Assembly: GCF_013149785.1 (NCBI RefSeq)
Contig: NZ_JABEZU010000005.1
Coordinates: 186,001 to 250,000, forward strand
Direction: 5' to 3'
DNA from: Isoptericola halotolerans
Lineage (GTDB): Bacteria > Actinomycetota > Actinomycetes > Actinomycetales > Cellulomonadaceae
DNA length: 64,000 nucleotides
Shown: piece after piece, positions 29,872 through 37,753 of the stretch
Position numbering within the stretch: the stretch's first letter is position 1
Layout: each line of letters starts with the position of its first letter
Position numbers and translations under genes: made by a program
The notes under the pieces: generated by a model
Database searches by the model: none
Seen by the model: the letters and a program-made list of their open reading frames with translations, nothing else
Told to the model about the DNA's origin: nothing

Positions 29872-30897
29872 GTGCCAACGACCTCGTCCCGTCCCCGCCC
29901 CGCACGCCGATCGAAGCCTGCGGCGAACACCAGACCGTGGGACGACCCCACGCTCGCCCCGGTCGTCCTGGTGCGCGGTCCGGAAGGGCTGCTGGCCGAG
30001 CGCGCCGTCGACGGCGTGATCGGCCTCGCCCGCTCGCGCGATCCCGACGTCGAGCGGGTCGAGCTGGAGGCCGCCGCGTACGTCGGCGGTCAGCTCACGG
30101 TCGCGGCGAGCCCGTCGTTGTTCGGGGAGGCCAAGGTCGTCGTGGTCCGCGGCGCGGAGGCGTGCACGGAGGACCTGGTCGCGGACATGGTCGACTACGT
30201 CGCCGCCCCGGACCCCGACGGCGTGGTGGTCGTGGTCCACGGCGGGGGCAACCGGGGCAAGCGCATGCTGGACGCGATCCTCGCCTCGGGCGCACCCGTG
30301 CTCCAGTGCGACGCCATCAGCCGTGACGCGGACAAGGTGTCGTTCGTCTCGGGCGAGCTGCGGGCTGCGCGACGGCGCGCGGAACCGGCGGCTGTGCGCG
30401 CGCTCGTGGACGCGCTCGGCAACGACCTGCGTGAGCTGGCGTCGGCGTGCGCCCAGCTCGTGGCCGACACCTCGGGCACGATCGGCGAGGCCACCGTCGA
30501 CCGCTACTACGGCGGTCGGGTGGAGGCGACCGGGTTCAAGGTCGCCGACGCCGCGGTCGCCGGTGACGCCGGCGCGGCGGTGGCCCTGCTGCGGCACGCC
30601 CTGGACACGGGCGCGGACCCGGTGCCGGTGGTGGCCGCGCTGGCGTTGCGCCTGCGGACGCTCGCACGCGTGGCGGCGATCCGGGGCGGGTCGACGACGG
30701 CGCGTGAGCAGGGCCTGCAGGACTGGCAGGTCCGCAACGCCCAACGGGATCTCGCGCGCTGGACACCTGAGGGGCTGGCCGCCGCGATCACGGCGGTCGC
30801 GCAGGCGGACGCCGACGTCAAGGGCGGCGGGCGGGACCCGGTCTACGCCGTCGAGAAGGCGGTCCTGACCATCGCCCGGGCACGCGCGATGCGCTGA
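29872..30897 (+). CDS. holA: DNA polymerase III delta subunit
   Basis: A 341-residue clamp-loader delta subunit. It opens with a short basic region, then APVVLVRGPEGLLAERAVDGVI and a AAA-like fold without a working P loop. A helical middle lid with DAISRDADKVSFVSGELRAARRRAEPAAV and a C-terminal helical collar ending AVEKAVLTIARARAMR complete it. It opens the beta sliding clamp as part of the clamp loader. In actinobacteria this gene usually follows comEA-comEC; here three accessory genes separate them. It ends 54 nt before a bidirectional terminator. Confidence 0.93.
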   Translation: MPTTSSRPRPARRSKPAANTRPWDDPTLAPVVLVRGPEGLLAERAVDGVIGLARSRDPDVERVELEAAAYVGGQLTVAASPSLFGEAKVVVVRGAEACTEDLVADMVDYVAAPDPDGVVVVVHGGGNRGKRMLDAILASGAPVLQCDAISRDADKVSFVSGELRAARRRAEPAAVRALVDALGNDLRELASACAQLVADTSGTIGEATVDRYYGGRVEATGFKVADAAVAGDAGAAVALLRHALDTGADPVPVVAALALRLRTLARVAAIRGGSTTAREQGLQDWQVRNAQRDLARWTPEGLAAAITAVAQADADVKGGGRDPVYAVEKAVLTIARARAMR

Positions 30898-30950
30898 GCG
30901 CCTGTCGAGCGCCCGGGCGCGAGGCCCGTGGCGGCGGCTGGGGCACAGCA

Positions 30951-30987
30951 CGAGGGCGCCGCTCCCGATCCGGGAGCGGCGCCCTCG
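30951..30987. terminator. Bidirectional terminator between holA and rpsT
   Basis: Perfect 17-bp arms (30951-30967 and 30971-30987) surround a 3-nt ATC loop between two converging genes. Confidence 0.85.
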
Positions 30988-31005
30988 TGAGGGCTTGCGT
31001 GGGCG

Positions 31006-31266
31006 TCAGAGCGAGTCGACAGCCTTCGCGAGGGCCGACTTGCGGTTCGCCGCCTGGTTGGTGTGGATGACACCCTTCGAGACGGCCTTGTCGAGCTTGC
31101 GCGACGCGGTCTGCAGGGCGGCCGTCGCGGCCTCCTTGTCGCCGGCGGCGACAGCGGTGCGCACCTTGCGCACGTGCGTCTTCAGCTCCGACTTGACGGA
31201 CTTGTTGCGCAGACGAGCCTTCTCGTTCGTCTTGATGCGCTTGATCTGGGACTTGATGTTTGCCAC
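31006..31266 (-). CDS. rpsT: 30S ribosomal protein S20
   Basis: An 86-residue basic protein that begins [20 protein letters not shown] after the initiator and ends [10 protein letters not shown], the full-length S20 pattern. It binds 16S rRNA early in 30S assembly. GTG 31266 is preceded by AGGAAG at 7 nt. Longer frames upstream overlap the leader and pseudogene and are not part of it. In related genomes rpsT usually neighbours lepA; here about 9.5 kb of accessory genes lies between them. Confidence 0.98.
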   Translation of the reverse strand: MANIKSQIKRIKTNEKARLRNKSVKSELKTHVRKVRTAVAAGDKEAATAALQTASRKLDKAVSKGVIHTNQAANRKSALAKAVDSL

Positions 31267-31400
31267 TGGTGTACTTCCTGGTGTGTTCGCCTGACGGCGA
31301 GCGGATAGGTCGTAGAGGGCGGCCGCAGCTCCGGGACTGGGGTGGGGAACCCGTGGAGAGGAGCTGTGGCTGTGTCCGCCGACCTGGGCGGACACGCAGC
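31267..31400 (-). promoter_or_regulatory. Structured 5' leader of rpsT
   Basis: About 134 nt of untranslated leader lie between the predicted start of transcription and rpsT. At its 5' end is a perfect 9-bp hairpin (31372-31380 with 31387-31395). Further in, CAGCTCC and GGAGCTG elements (around 31326-31366) could form a larger stem. Autoregulation by S20 is known in other bacteria, but whether it operates through this leader is inference. Confidence 0.5.
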
Positions 31401-31403
31401 GCA

Positions 31404-32060
31404 CTAGATTACCAGGTCTGATCGCGTCTGACCATCGACGCCGGGATTCCCAGGGTCGCCGGGCATCAGCATGACGAGCCAGTACATCGCCCACGACGGA
31501 CGGTGGCTTCGCATCCGGTCCTGCTCCTCCGGGGTGAGCCCGACCGCCCCGGCCAGCGCGTCCGGTGGGTACGTTCCAGCGATCCGTCCTGCGAGGTGCT
31601 CGACGGCGTCGGCGAGCCCGTAGGCAGGCTCGGTGCGACCGCCGTCCTCGACGTCGACCGGCTGACATCTGTGGCCGTCTCACCGGTGTCTTGGAGCCAG
31701 CGAGTGATCTCGTGGCGGAGCATGGCGGGGCCGAGCGGCCGTTCACCGATCTCGGAGGCAAGGGTGGTGTCGCGCGGCACGGCGTAGAGCGCACGCAGCG
31801 TCCGTCTCAGCGATGCGACCTGGGTACCGCCCTCCGAGGGAAGCCCCAGGCAACCTCTCCATCATGATCACGGGCGCGCGCTCCTCGACGTCACGCCGCA
31901 GCGGCCGAGAAGCGAAGCCGGGGGCATGGGTAGCGAGCATCGTCAGACACTTCCGCTCGCGGTCGGCCTCGCCACGCTCTCGGTAGGCGTAGCGCTCGCG
32001 GACGTCGGTGTCGCTGAACGTCAGGTCGTGGGTCCAGGTGACGGACGGTGAGACGTCCAC
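31404..32060 (-). pseudogene. Decayed aminoglycoside-phosphotransferase-like gene
   Basis: Reading leftward from GTG 32060, the first frame gives an APH-like N-terminus (LTFSDTDVRERYAYRERGE, then REVEERAPVIMMERLPGASLGG-type sequence). Near 31825 the sense frame shifts by one and continues [18 protein letters not shown] and [15 protein letters not shown]. Near 31660 it returns to the first frame with [22 protein letters not shown] and runs to TAG 31404-31406 ([16 protein letters not shown]). The catalytic loop (HGD-N type) expected between the last two parts is missing, an apparent deletion of some 60 residues. Neither frameshift nor deletion could be tolerated by a working kinase. It begins 3 nt after the PemK-like gene on the same strand. 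Family assignment is from recognised segments. The frameshifts alone could be sequencing errors, but the missing core could not. Confidence 0.75.
31406..31434 (-). promoter_or_regulatory. rpsT promoter, TGGTCA-17-TAATCT
   Basis: On the minus strand a -35 TGGTCA (31429-31434) and a -10 TAATCT (31406-31411) are separated by exactly 17 bp. The promoter lies inside the last codons of the phosphotransferase pseudogene, and the -10 touches its stop codon. Confidence 0.7.
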
Positions 32061-32062
32061 TG

Positions 32063-32575
32063 CTACCTGGCCCTGTGCATCGCGGTGACGACCGAGTGGA
32101 AGCGCTTGTTGTCGAGCACCGCGCCTTCGCGCCGCACCTTGGCGGGATCGACGCGGACGACGCGGTCGAGGCGCACCTCGCTCGTTCGGCCCTGGCTGTC
32201 CCAGGGGCCCGAGCCGAGGTCCATCCAGATGCGTCCGTACCGGTCCTCTCGTGCGGCGCCCCGGTCGTGGTCCTTGCTCGTCAGCTGCAGCCCGAGGAGC
32301 CACGGCCCGTCACGCCCGACGAGCAGGACAGGACGGTCCTTGCCCTGGGTGTGGTCCTCCTCGAACGGGACCCAGGTCCACACGACCTCGCCCGGGTCCG
32401 GCCTCCCGTCGAGGTGCGGCGAGTAGACGGGCCGCACCACGCCGAGGAAGTCGCCCGGGTAGTCGCCGGCCGGGGGACGGGCCGGGGACCGTCGTCCTCC
32501 CGGCCGGGGACCGAACGCGGAGCCGAGCGCCCGTGACGCGGCGCGCAGCAGTGTGGTCCAACGGGGCGTTCTCAC
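32063..32575 (-). CDS. PemK/MazF-like protein without a visible antitoxin
   Basis: A 170-residue protein. After about 50 basic, Pro/Arg-rich residues comes a PemK/MazF-type beta-barrel domain: GEVVWTWVPFEEDHTQGKDRPVLLVGRD, WLLGLQLTSKDHDR and TSEVRLDRVVRVDPAKVRREGAVLD. MazF/PemK proteins are sequence-specific mRNA endonucleases neutralised by a small antitoxin. None is encoded on either side, and the domain is of a type common as a solitary chromosomal gene in actinobacteria. Toxicity should therefore not be assumed. GTG 32575 has a TAGGCT box 6 nt upstream. The pseudogene follows at 2 nt. Confidence 0.75.
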   Translation of the reverse strand: MRTPRWTTLLRAASRALGSAFGPRPGGRRSPARPPAGDYPGDFLGVVRPVYSPHLDGRPDPGEVVWTWVPFEEDHTQGKDRPVLLVGRDGPWLLGLQLTSKDHDRGAAREDRYGRIWMDLGSGPWDSQGRTSEVRLDRVVRVDPAKVRREGAVLDNKRFHSVVTAMHRAR

Positions 32576-32581
32576 GCGGGC

Positions 32582-32587
32582 AGCCTA
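32582..32587 (-). promoter_or_regulatory. -10 box TAGGCT for the leaderless PemK-like gene
   Basis: On the minus strand TAGGCT ends 6 nt before GTG 32575. Confidence 0.55.
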
Positions 32588-32622
32588 GCCTCGGGTGGTC
32601 GTCGCGGAATCCGGCCGAACTG

Positions 32623-33450
32623 CTATGCCGAGGCTACCTTGACCTCGACTCCCGCTGCCGTCAGCGCGTCCCGCAGATCCGCGGGTGGGTCTGCGTCGGT
32701 GACCAGGACGTCGGCACGGTCGAGCTCGGCGACCGTGGCGAACAGGCGTCGTCCGAACTTCGACGAGTCGGCGAGTACCACGACGCGTTCGGCGCGGTCC
32801 ATCATGTCGCTCATCATCGACGCCTCGGTGACGTTGCTCGTGGAGAACCCGTCGGTCACCGAGACGGCACCGACGGCGATGAACGCCAGGTCGCACCGTA
32901 TGTCGATCTCCGGGCCGTCCGACCAGGCGGCGAAGCGGACCGGGCCGAACGTCGCCTGCGCGCTGGGCCGGATCGCACCCCCGAGCACGTACAGGTCCCG
33001 GTAGACGCTGGGCGACATCTCGGCCGCGATCCTCAGGTTGTTGGTCGCGACCGTCAGCTCCCGGTGGTCCGACAGTGCGCGGGCGAGCGACAAGGTGGTG
33101 GAGCCGGCGTTGATCAGCAGCGCTGCGCCGTCACGGACGAGAGAGGCCGCCAGCACGCCGATGCGCTCCTTCGCGGCGGTCCGCAGTCGCAGGCGTACCT
33201 CGACGCCGGTGTCCGGCCGTGGCACGGCACTGGTGCTGACCGCACCGCCGTGTGTGCGGACGACGACGCCGTCGGCATCGAGGGCGTCGAGGTCGCGGCG
33301 GATCGTGTCGGCCGACACGTCGAACCGTTCGGCGAGCTGCGCGACAGTGACCTCGCCCGCCTGGGCGACGAACTCGGCGAGCTCGGCCTTGCGGCCAGCC
33401 GGGAGCCGACGTGCGCCGTTGCCAGGGTCTGGCGTGGGAGAAGGGGCCAT
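32623..33450 (-). CDS. DeoR-family sugar-phosphate-responsive repressor
   Basis: A 275-residue DeoR/GlpR-type regulator. The N-terminal helix-turn-helix (about 20-75) has VTVAQLAERFDVSADTIRRDLDAL followed by VVRTHGGAV. The C-terminal DeoRC sensor (about 95-270) has LLINAGSTTLSLARAL, FIAVGAVSVTDGFST and VVVLADSSKFGRRLF. Such repressors usually bind a phosphorylated sugar intermediate and then release DNA. It is divergent from the sugar transport operon, with operator-like repeats between, so it very likely controls that operon. ATG 33450 is chosen; an in-frame GTG at 33459 would add three residues. No ribosome site is seen for either. Confidence 0.9.
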   Translation of the reverse strand: MAPSPTPDPGNGARRLPAGRKAELAEFVAQAGEVTVAQLAERFDVSADTIRRDLDALDADGVVVRTHGGAVSTSAVPRPDTGVEVRLRLRTAAKERIGVLAASLVRDGAALLINAGSTTLSLARALSDHRELTVATNNLRIAAEMSPSVYRDLYVLGGAIRPSAQATFGPVRFAAWSDGPEIDIRCDLAFIAVGAVSVTDGFSTSNVTEASMMSDMMDRAERVVVLADSSKFGRRLFATVAELDRADVLVTDADPPADLRDALTAAGVEVKVASA

Positions 33451-33478
33451 GACACACACTTAGCACACCTGTGCCGTT

Positions 33479-33488
33479 TTATGCGACA
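33479..33488 (-). promoter_or_regulatory. Upstream DeoR half-site
   Basis: Read on the minus strand this is TGTCGCATAA, which matches TGTCGCATGA at 33605-33614 in nine of ten positions, in opposite orientation. It lies close to the DeoR gene start and could serve autoregulation. Confidence 0.5.
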
Positions 33489-33549
33489 GGTTGCGGTGAC
33501 GAGGCCCATCTCGGCGGAATCTGGTGCTGATTTGTGCTGCTACATCCCC

Positions 33550-33578
33550 TTGACGGCGCCAAGGCGCCGCAGTACGTT
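33550..33578 (+). promoter_or_regulatory. Sugar operon promoter, TTGACG-17-TACGTT
   Basis: TTGACG (33550-33555) and TACGTT (33573-33578) are separated by 17 bp, the optimum for the housekeeping sigma factor. The spacer contains the inverted repeat GGCGCC-AA-GGCGCC. Transcription would begin near 33585, about 54 nt before the start codon. Confidence 0.7.
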
Positions 33579-33587
33579 GAGCAAACA

Positions 33588-33614
33588 CGCATGAGAACGC
33601 AGAATGTCGCATGA
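33588..33614 (+). promoter_or_regulatory. Direct repeats, likely DeoR operator
   Basis: CGCATGA occurs at 33588-33594 and 33608-33614, exactly 20 bp apart (two helical turns), just downstream of the -10 box. A repressor bound here would block the promoter. Confidence 0.6.
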
Positions 33615-33638
33615 AGCGGCATCTCGGAAGGAGTTGTC

Positions 33639-34922
33639 ATGAGCAACGGTGCTCAGATCAGGCGGACGCTGGTGGCCGGACTCGGGGTCTCGGCCCTGGC
33701 GGTCGTGGCCGGATGCGGCAGTGACGGTTCGGCGCAGAGCGATGGCGGCGACGTCGTCCTCGAGTTCTCCCAGTGGTGGGAGCCGGAGCTGCCGGACGGG
33801 TATTTCCGTGGGCTGATGGACCAGTTCGAGGAGGAGAACCCAGGCATCACCGTCGAGCTGCTCTCCGGTCCGTACGCCTCGACGAAGGAGCAGGTGGTCG
33901 CTGGTGCCGCGGCAGGGACGATGTCGGACGTGGTCGGTCTCGACGGCGCCTGGGTCAACGACTTCGCGGGCCAAGGGTCGATCGCCGACCTGTCGGCCGT
34001 CATGGAGGAGGTCGGCTACGACACGTCGAACCTCGCTAGCGAGGTCCAGGTCGACGGCTCGACGTACATGATCCCCGTCGTCAACTTCGTCTACCCGATG
34101 TTCACGAACGACGACCTGCTCGCGGCGGCCGGGGTCGACGGCCCGCCGCAGACTCGTGGCGAGTTCGCCGACGCCGCCGAGAAGATCTCCGCGCTGGACG
34201 AGTCCACGCACGGTTGGGTGCTGCCGCTGTCGCTCGAGGCGCCGAACGGCGTCCAGAACGACGTGATGTCGTGGGTCTGGGCGTCCGGTGGATCCATGCT
34301 GTCCGACGGGCAGCCGGCGCTGACCGGCAACCCCGACGTCGCTGACGGTGCGCAGTTCGTCAAGGACCTGTGGGATGCCGGCGTCGTGGCGCCCGGTGCC
34401 TTCACGATGAAGGAGCAGGACAAGGTCGAGGAGTTCACGAACGGCCGGGTCGGCATGATGATCGACTCGCTCGCGCACGTGAACACCCTGCGGGACTCCA
34501 ACCCGGACCTGAGCTTCAGCGTCTCGGCGCTCCCGGCCGAGGACGGGTACACGGGTGAGCGGGGCATCCCCTACGCGTCGTGGGGTATCGGCATCGCCGA
34601 GAACTCCGAGCACAAGGCCGAAGCCTTCAAGCTCATCGAGTTCCTCATGAGCGAGGGCCCGAACGCCGACCTCTCCGAGGCCGCGCACGCCTTCCCGGGT
34701 AACACCGAGTCCGTGCCCGACTTCGTCGAGGGCGACGAGGTGTTCTCCGCCGCGTTCGAGATCTACCAGGACGGTTACCCGGCGAACGAGTTCGTCGGCC
34801 TGCCGGTCGCCGAACAGCTCATGCGCGACCTCGGCGAGGAGTTCCAGAAGGCTCTCGACGGCCAGCAGACGGTGGACGAGGCCCTTGCCGCGGCGCAGGA
34901 GAAGTGGGAGGCGAAGTTCTAG
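33639..34922 (+). CDS. ABC sugar-binding lipoprotein
   Basis: A 427-residue extracellular solute-binding protein (family 1). The signal peptide ends in lipobox VVAGC, making Cys26 the lipid-modified residue. The mature protein begins with an acidic/Ser linker and LEFSQWWEPELPDGYFRGLMDQFEEENPGITVE, the typical start of sugar-binding lobes. It ends with the QQTVDEALAAAQEKW helix seen in this family. It captures a sugar and delivers it to the two permeases encoded next. The ligand is unknown. GGAAGGAG ends 5 nt before ATG 33639. First gene of the DeoR-controlled operon. Confidence 0.93.
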   Translation: MSNGAQIRRTLVAGLGVSALAVVAGCGSDGSAQSDGGDVVLEFSQWWEPELPDGYFRGLMDQFEEENPGITVELLSGPYASTKEQVVAGAAAGTMSDVVGLDGAWVNDFAGQGSIADLSAVMEEVGYDTSNLASEVQVDGSTYMIPVVNFVYPMFTNDDLLAAAGVDGPPQTRGEFADAAEKISALDESTHGWVLPLSLEAPNGVQNDVMSWVWASGGSMLSDGQPALTGNPDVADGAQFVKDLWDAGVVAPGAFTMKEQDKVEEFTNGRVGMMIDSLAHVNTLRDSNPDLSFSVSALPAEDGYTGERGIPYASWGIGIAENSEHKAEAFKLIEFLMSEGPNADLSEAAHAFPGNTESVPDFVEGDEVFSAAFEIYQDGYPANEFVGLPVAEQLMRDLGEEFQKALDGQQTVDEALAAAQEKWEAKF

Positions 34923-34942
34923 CTCGGCGTCGTCCTGTCCGC

Positions 34943-34973
34943 GATCGTGCCGGGCGTCCTGCCCGGCACGATC
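34943..34973 (+). terminator. Intercistronic hairpin between binding protein and permease genes
   Basis: Perfect 13-bp arms (34943-34955 and 34961-34973) around a 5-nt loop. Hairpins here often end part of the transcripts or protect the upstream mRNA, giving more binding protein than permease. Confidence 0.7.
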
Positions 34974-34993
34974 TCAGCCCAAGGAGAAGTCAG

Positions 34994-35953
34994 GTGTCAA
35001 CGACGCTGAGGCCTGCGGCCGCTTCGCGGCCCGCGGGGGAACCACCGCGGGGGCGGGCGGCACGCCGCACTCCCGCGCACCAGATCCGTCGCAGGCTCAC
35101 ACCCTACGGATTCCTGAGCCCTACCGGGGTGCTACTCATCATCCTGATGGCTACGCCGATCATCATGGTGGTCTGGTACTCGTTCATGGACGGCGTGATC
35201 ACGAGCGACAACCCGGCGTTCGTCGGTTTCGACAACTATCTGGAGGTCCTCGCCAACCCGGTGTTCTACACCGCGGTGCGGAACACCTTCGTCTTCACCG
35301 GCATCTCCGTCGTCGCTCACTTCACGATCGGGCTCGCCTTCGCGCTGATGCTCAACTCACCGCTGCTCGGCGATCGGACGAAGGGGCTGTTCCGCGCCCT
35401 CTACGTCCTGCCGTGGTTGTTCACGGTCGCGATCGTGGCCGTGCTCTGGCGGCTCCTGCTCAACCCGAACGGCGTCGTCAACTACATCTTCGGGTCGCTC
35501 GGGCTCACCGATGGGCAGACCGAGTGGCTGGCGAACCCGTCGAGCGCCCTGCTCGCCGTCACGTTCATCAACATCTGGGCCGGCTACCCGTTCTTCATGA
35601 TCAGTCTGCTGGCCGGTCTGCAGGGGATACCGCGCGACCTGTACGAGGCGGCACGTGTCGACGGAGCCGGTGCCTGGCAGCAGTTCCGGAACATCACGAT
35701 CCCGCAGCTGCGACCGATCATCATCTCGATGGCGTTGCTCGACCTGATCTGGACCAGCCAGCAGTTCCCCCTGATCTGGATGACGACCGGTGGCGGGCCG
35801 ATCAACGCCACGGAGGTGCTGTCCACCTTCACCTACAAGCTGGCCTTCACCAGCTACGACTTCTCGCTGGCGTCGGCCGCGGCCGTGATCGTGCTGCTGC
35901 TGTCGATGGTGCTGGCGTTCTTCTACGTGCGGCACCAGAAGGGGAGGGACTGA
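34994..35953 (+). CDS. ABC sugar permease, MalF/UgpA type
   Basis: A 319-residue inner subunit of a carbohydrate ABC importer (CUT1). A basic, Ala/Pro-rich N-terminus of about 35 residues precedes six membrane helices. The EAA loop for docking the ATPase reads DLYEAARVDGAGAWQQFRNITIPQLRP near residues 215-240. GTG 34994 has AAGGAG 7 nt upstream; the longer in-frame start at 34904 lies inside the binding-protein gene. It pairs with the next gene product to form the membrane channel. Confidence 0.93.
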   Translation: MSTTLRPAAASRPAGEPPRGRAARRTPAHQIRRRLTPYGFLSPTGVLLIILMATPIIMVVWYSFMDGVITSDNPAFVGFDNYLEVLANPVFYTAVRNTFVFTGISVVAHFTIGLAFALMLNSPLLGDRTKGLFRALYVLPWLFTVAIVAVLWRLLLNPNGVVNYIFGSLGLTDGQTEWLANPSSALLAVTFINIWAGYPFFMISLLAGLQGIPRDLYEAARVDGAGAWQQFRNITIPQLRPIIISMALLDLIWTSQQFPLIWMTTGGGPINATEVLSTFTYKLAFTSYDFSLASAAAVIVLLLSMVLAFFYVRHQKGRD

Positions 35954-35955
35954 CC

Positions 35956-36837
35956 ATGGCTGTGACGACGGCCCCCACCGGCCGCCCTGACATCGATCTG
36001 AGGACGCCACCCCCGCAACGCGGGAAGAAGGCAGCGCTGCTGGCCGCGCTCGTGGTCGGTGCGTGCTTCTCCTCGCTGCCGGTCCTGTGGATGCTCTCCA
36101 GCTCCTTCAAGCCGAACCCTGAGATCTTCGCGTCGCCACCACGGCTCGTGAGCGAGACGTTCTCCCTGGACGCCTACGTCGCGATCCTCACGGACACGGT
36201 CAAGCTGCGGTTCTTCGCCAACAGCTACATCATCGCCTTGTCCGTGACGGTGCTGACGCTGACCGTCTCCGTGCTCGCCGCCTACGCGTTCAGCCGGTAC
36301 GACTTCCGGGGCAAGAAGACGATCAACGTCGTCATCATCTCCGTCCAGGCCGTGCCGCCGATCACGTTGCTCATCCCCTATTTCGGGTTGGTCGTGGCGC
36401 TCCGCCTCTACAACACGTACCCCGGTCTGATCCTCACGTACATGGTCTTCACCCTGCCGTACGCGATCATCATGATGACCGGGTACTTCAACACGTTGCC
36501 CCGCGAGCTGGACGAGGCGGTCAAGGTCGACGGTGCCGGCCCGATGACCGCGCTGTGGCGCATCCTCGTGCCGATCTCCGTGCCTGGTCTCGTCTCCGTC
36601 GGCGTCTACACGTTCATGATCGCCTGGAACGAGTTTCTCTTCGCGCTGACGCTCACACGCACGGAGGACATGAGGACCGTGCCTATCGGGATCCAGCTCC
36701 TGATGGGGCAGCACTCGTACGAGTGGAACGAGATGATGGCGATGAGCATCCTCGGATGCGTTCCCGTCCTGGTTCTCTTCCTGCTCTTCCAGCGATTCTT
36801 CATCGGTGGGATGACGGCCGGCGCCGTCAAGGTCTGA
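35956..36837 (+). CDS. ABC sugar permease, MalG/UgpE type
   Basis: A 293-residue second permease subunit, with six predicted helices and the EAA loop PRELDEAVKVDGAGPMTALWRILVP near residues 188-212. It starts 2 nt after the stop of its partner. No ATPase gene follows: the operon continues with an aldolase. As for many CUT1 importers of actinobacteria, a shared MsiK-type ATPase encoded elsewhere is the likely energiser. Confidence 0.93.
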   Translation: MAVTTAPTGRPDIDLRTPPPQRGKKAALLAALVVGACFSSLPVLWMLSSSFKPNPEIFASPPRLVSETFSLDAYVAILTDTVKLRFFANSYIIALSVTVLTLTVSVLAAYAFSRYDFRGKKTINVVIISVQAVPPITLLIPYFGLVVALRLYNTYPGLILTYMVFTLPYAIIMMTGYFNTLPRELDEAVKVDGAGPMTALWRILVPISVPGLVSVGVYTFMIAWNEFLFALTLTRTEDMRTVPIGIQLLMGQHSYEWNEMMAMSILGCVPVLVLFLLFQRFFIGGMTAGAVKV

Positions 36838-36866
36838 TTCAACGAAACAACAGGAAAGGCATCACC

Positions 36867-37736
36867 ATGCTTATTGACGGACGCGCGCTGCTCGACGTCG
36901 CGAACGAGAACAACTTCGCCGTACCCGCCTTCAACATCAGCGACTGGGCCATGGGCAAAGGGATCTTCGAGATCTCGGAGGAGCGCGAGGCACCACTGAT
37001 CGTGGCGATCCATCCCGACGAGGTCTCGCACCTCGGCCACGACCTGTTGCCTGCGCTCATCCAGCGTGCCCACCGGTCCAGCGTGCCGGTGACGATCCAC
37101 TGGGATCACGGCGGCACCTACGAGCAGGCGCTCACGGCCATCCAGATCGGCTTCACCTCGGTGATGATCGATGCGTCGCTGCTCCCGTTCGAGGAGAACG
37201 TCGCCATCACGCGTCGCGTGGTCGAGTCTGCCCACGCGGTGGGCCTCTCCGTCGAGGGAGAGCTCGGCACCATCGGCAAGCTGGACGAGCAGGCCGAGGA
37301 GGGTGTGGCCGTCTCCGAGATCACCTACACGGAGCCGGCCGAGGCGGTGGAGTTCGTGGAACGGACCGGGGTGGACAGCCTGGCGGTGGCGGTGGGCACC
37401 GCGCACGGCCTCTACCCGAAGCACGTCAAGCCTGAGCTCAGGCTCGATCTGCTCCAGCAGATCAAGGCCGCGCTCCCGATCCCGCTCGTGCTGCACGGTG
37501 GCTCCGGCAACCCTGACACGGAGATCGGCCAGGCCGTCAAGCTGGGGATCAACAAGATCAACATCTCCAGCGACATCAAGGTCGTGTACCACCACGCGAT
37601 GCGTGCCGTGCTGGAGGACGCCGGCGTGCGAGAGCCCAACGCCATCCAGCCGGCATGCGTCGCAGCGATGAAGGAGGTCGCCGCGCACAAGATCGACCTG
37701 TTCGACGCCGCAGGCAAGGCCTCGCTCTACCGCTGA
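36867..37736 (+). CDS. Class II ketose-bisphosphate aldolase
   Basis: A 289-residue zinc aldolase of the FbaA/GatY/KbaY family. It shows AVPAFNISDWAMGKGIFE at the N-terminus, VPVTIHWDHGG near 75-82 (zinc histidine), and GTAHGLYPKH near 177-184. HGGSGNPD near 210 and KINISSDI near 230 complete the phosphate site. It would cleave a ketose-1,6-bisphosphate or 1-phosphate into two three-carbon units. With a sugar importer and kinase in one operon it should act on the imported sugar rather than in central glycolysis. Tagatose, fructose and sorbose phosphates are all possible. ATG 36867 follows AGGAAAGG. Confidence 0.93.
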   Translation: MLIDGRALLDVANENNFAVPAFNISDWAMGKGIFEISEEREAPLIVAIHPDEVSHLGHDLLPALIQRAHRSSVPVTIHWDHGGTYEQALTAIQIGFTSVMIDASLLPFEENVAITRRVVESAHAVGLSVEGELGTIGKLDEQAEEGVAVSEITYTEPAEAVEFVERTGVDSLAVAVGTAHGLYPKHVKPELRLDLLQQIKAALPIPLVLHGGSGNPDTEIGQAVKLGINKINISSDIKVVYHHAMRAVLEDAGVREPNAIQPACVAAMKEVAAHKIDLFDAAGKASLYR

Positions 37737-37753
37737 AGGGACAGCACCCCACT

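Noticed and set aside
31466-31794. Separate small genes on the minus strand between rpsT and the PemK-like gene
   Set aside because: The frames here are pieces of one decayed phosphotransferase gene or shadows. None has a ribosome site, and together they follow a single protein with frameshifts.
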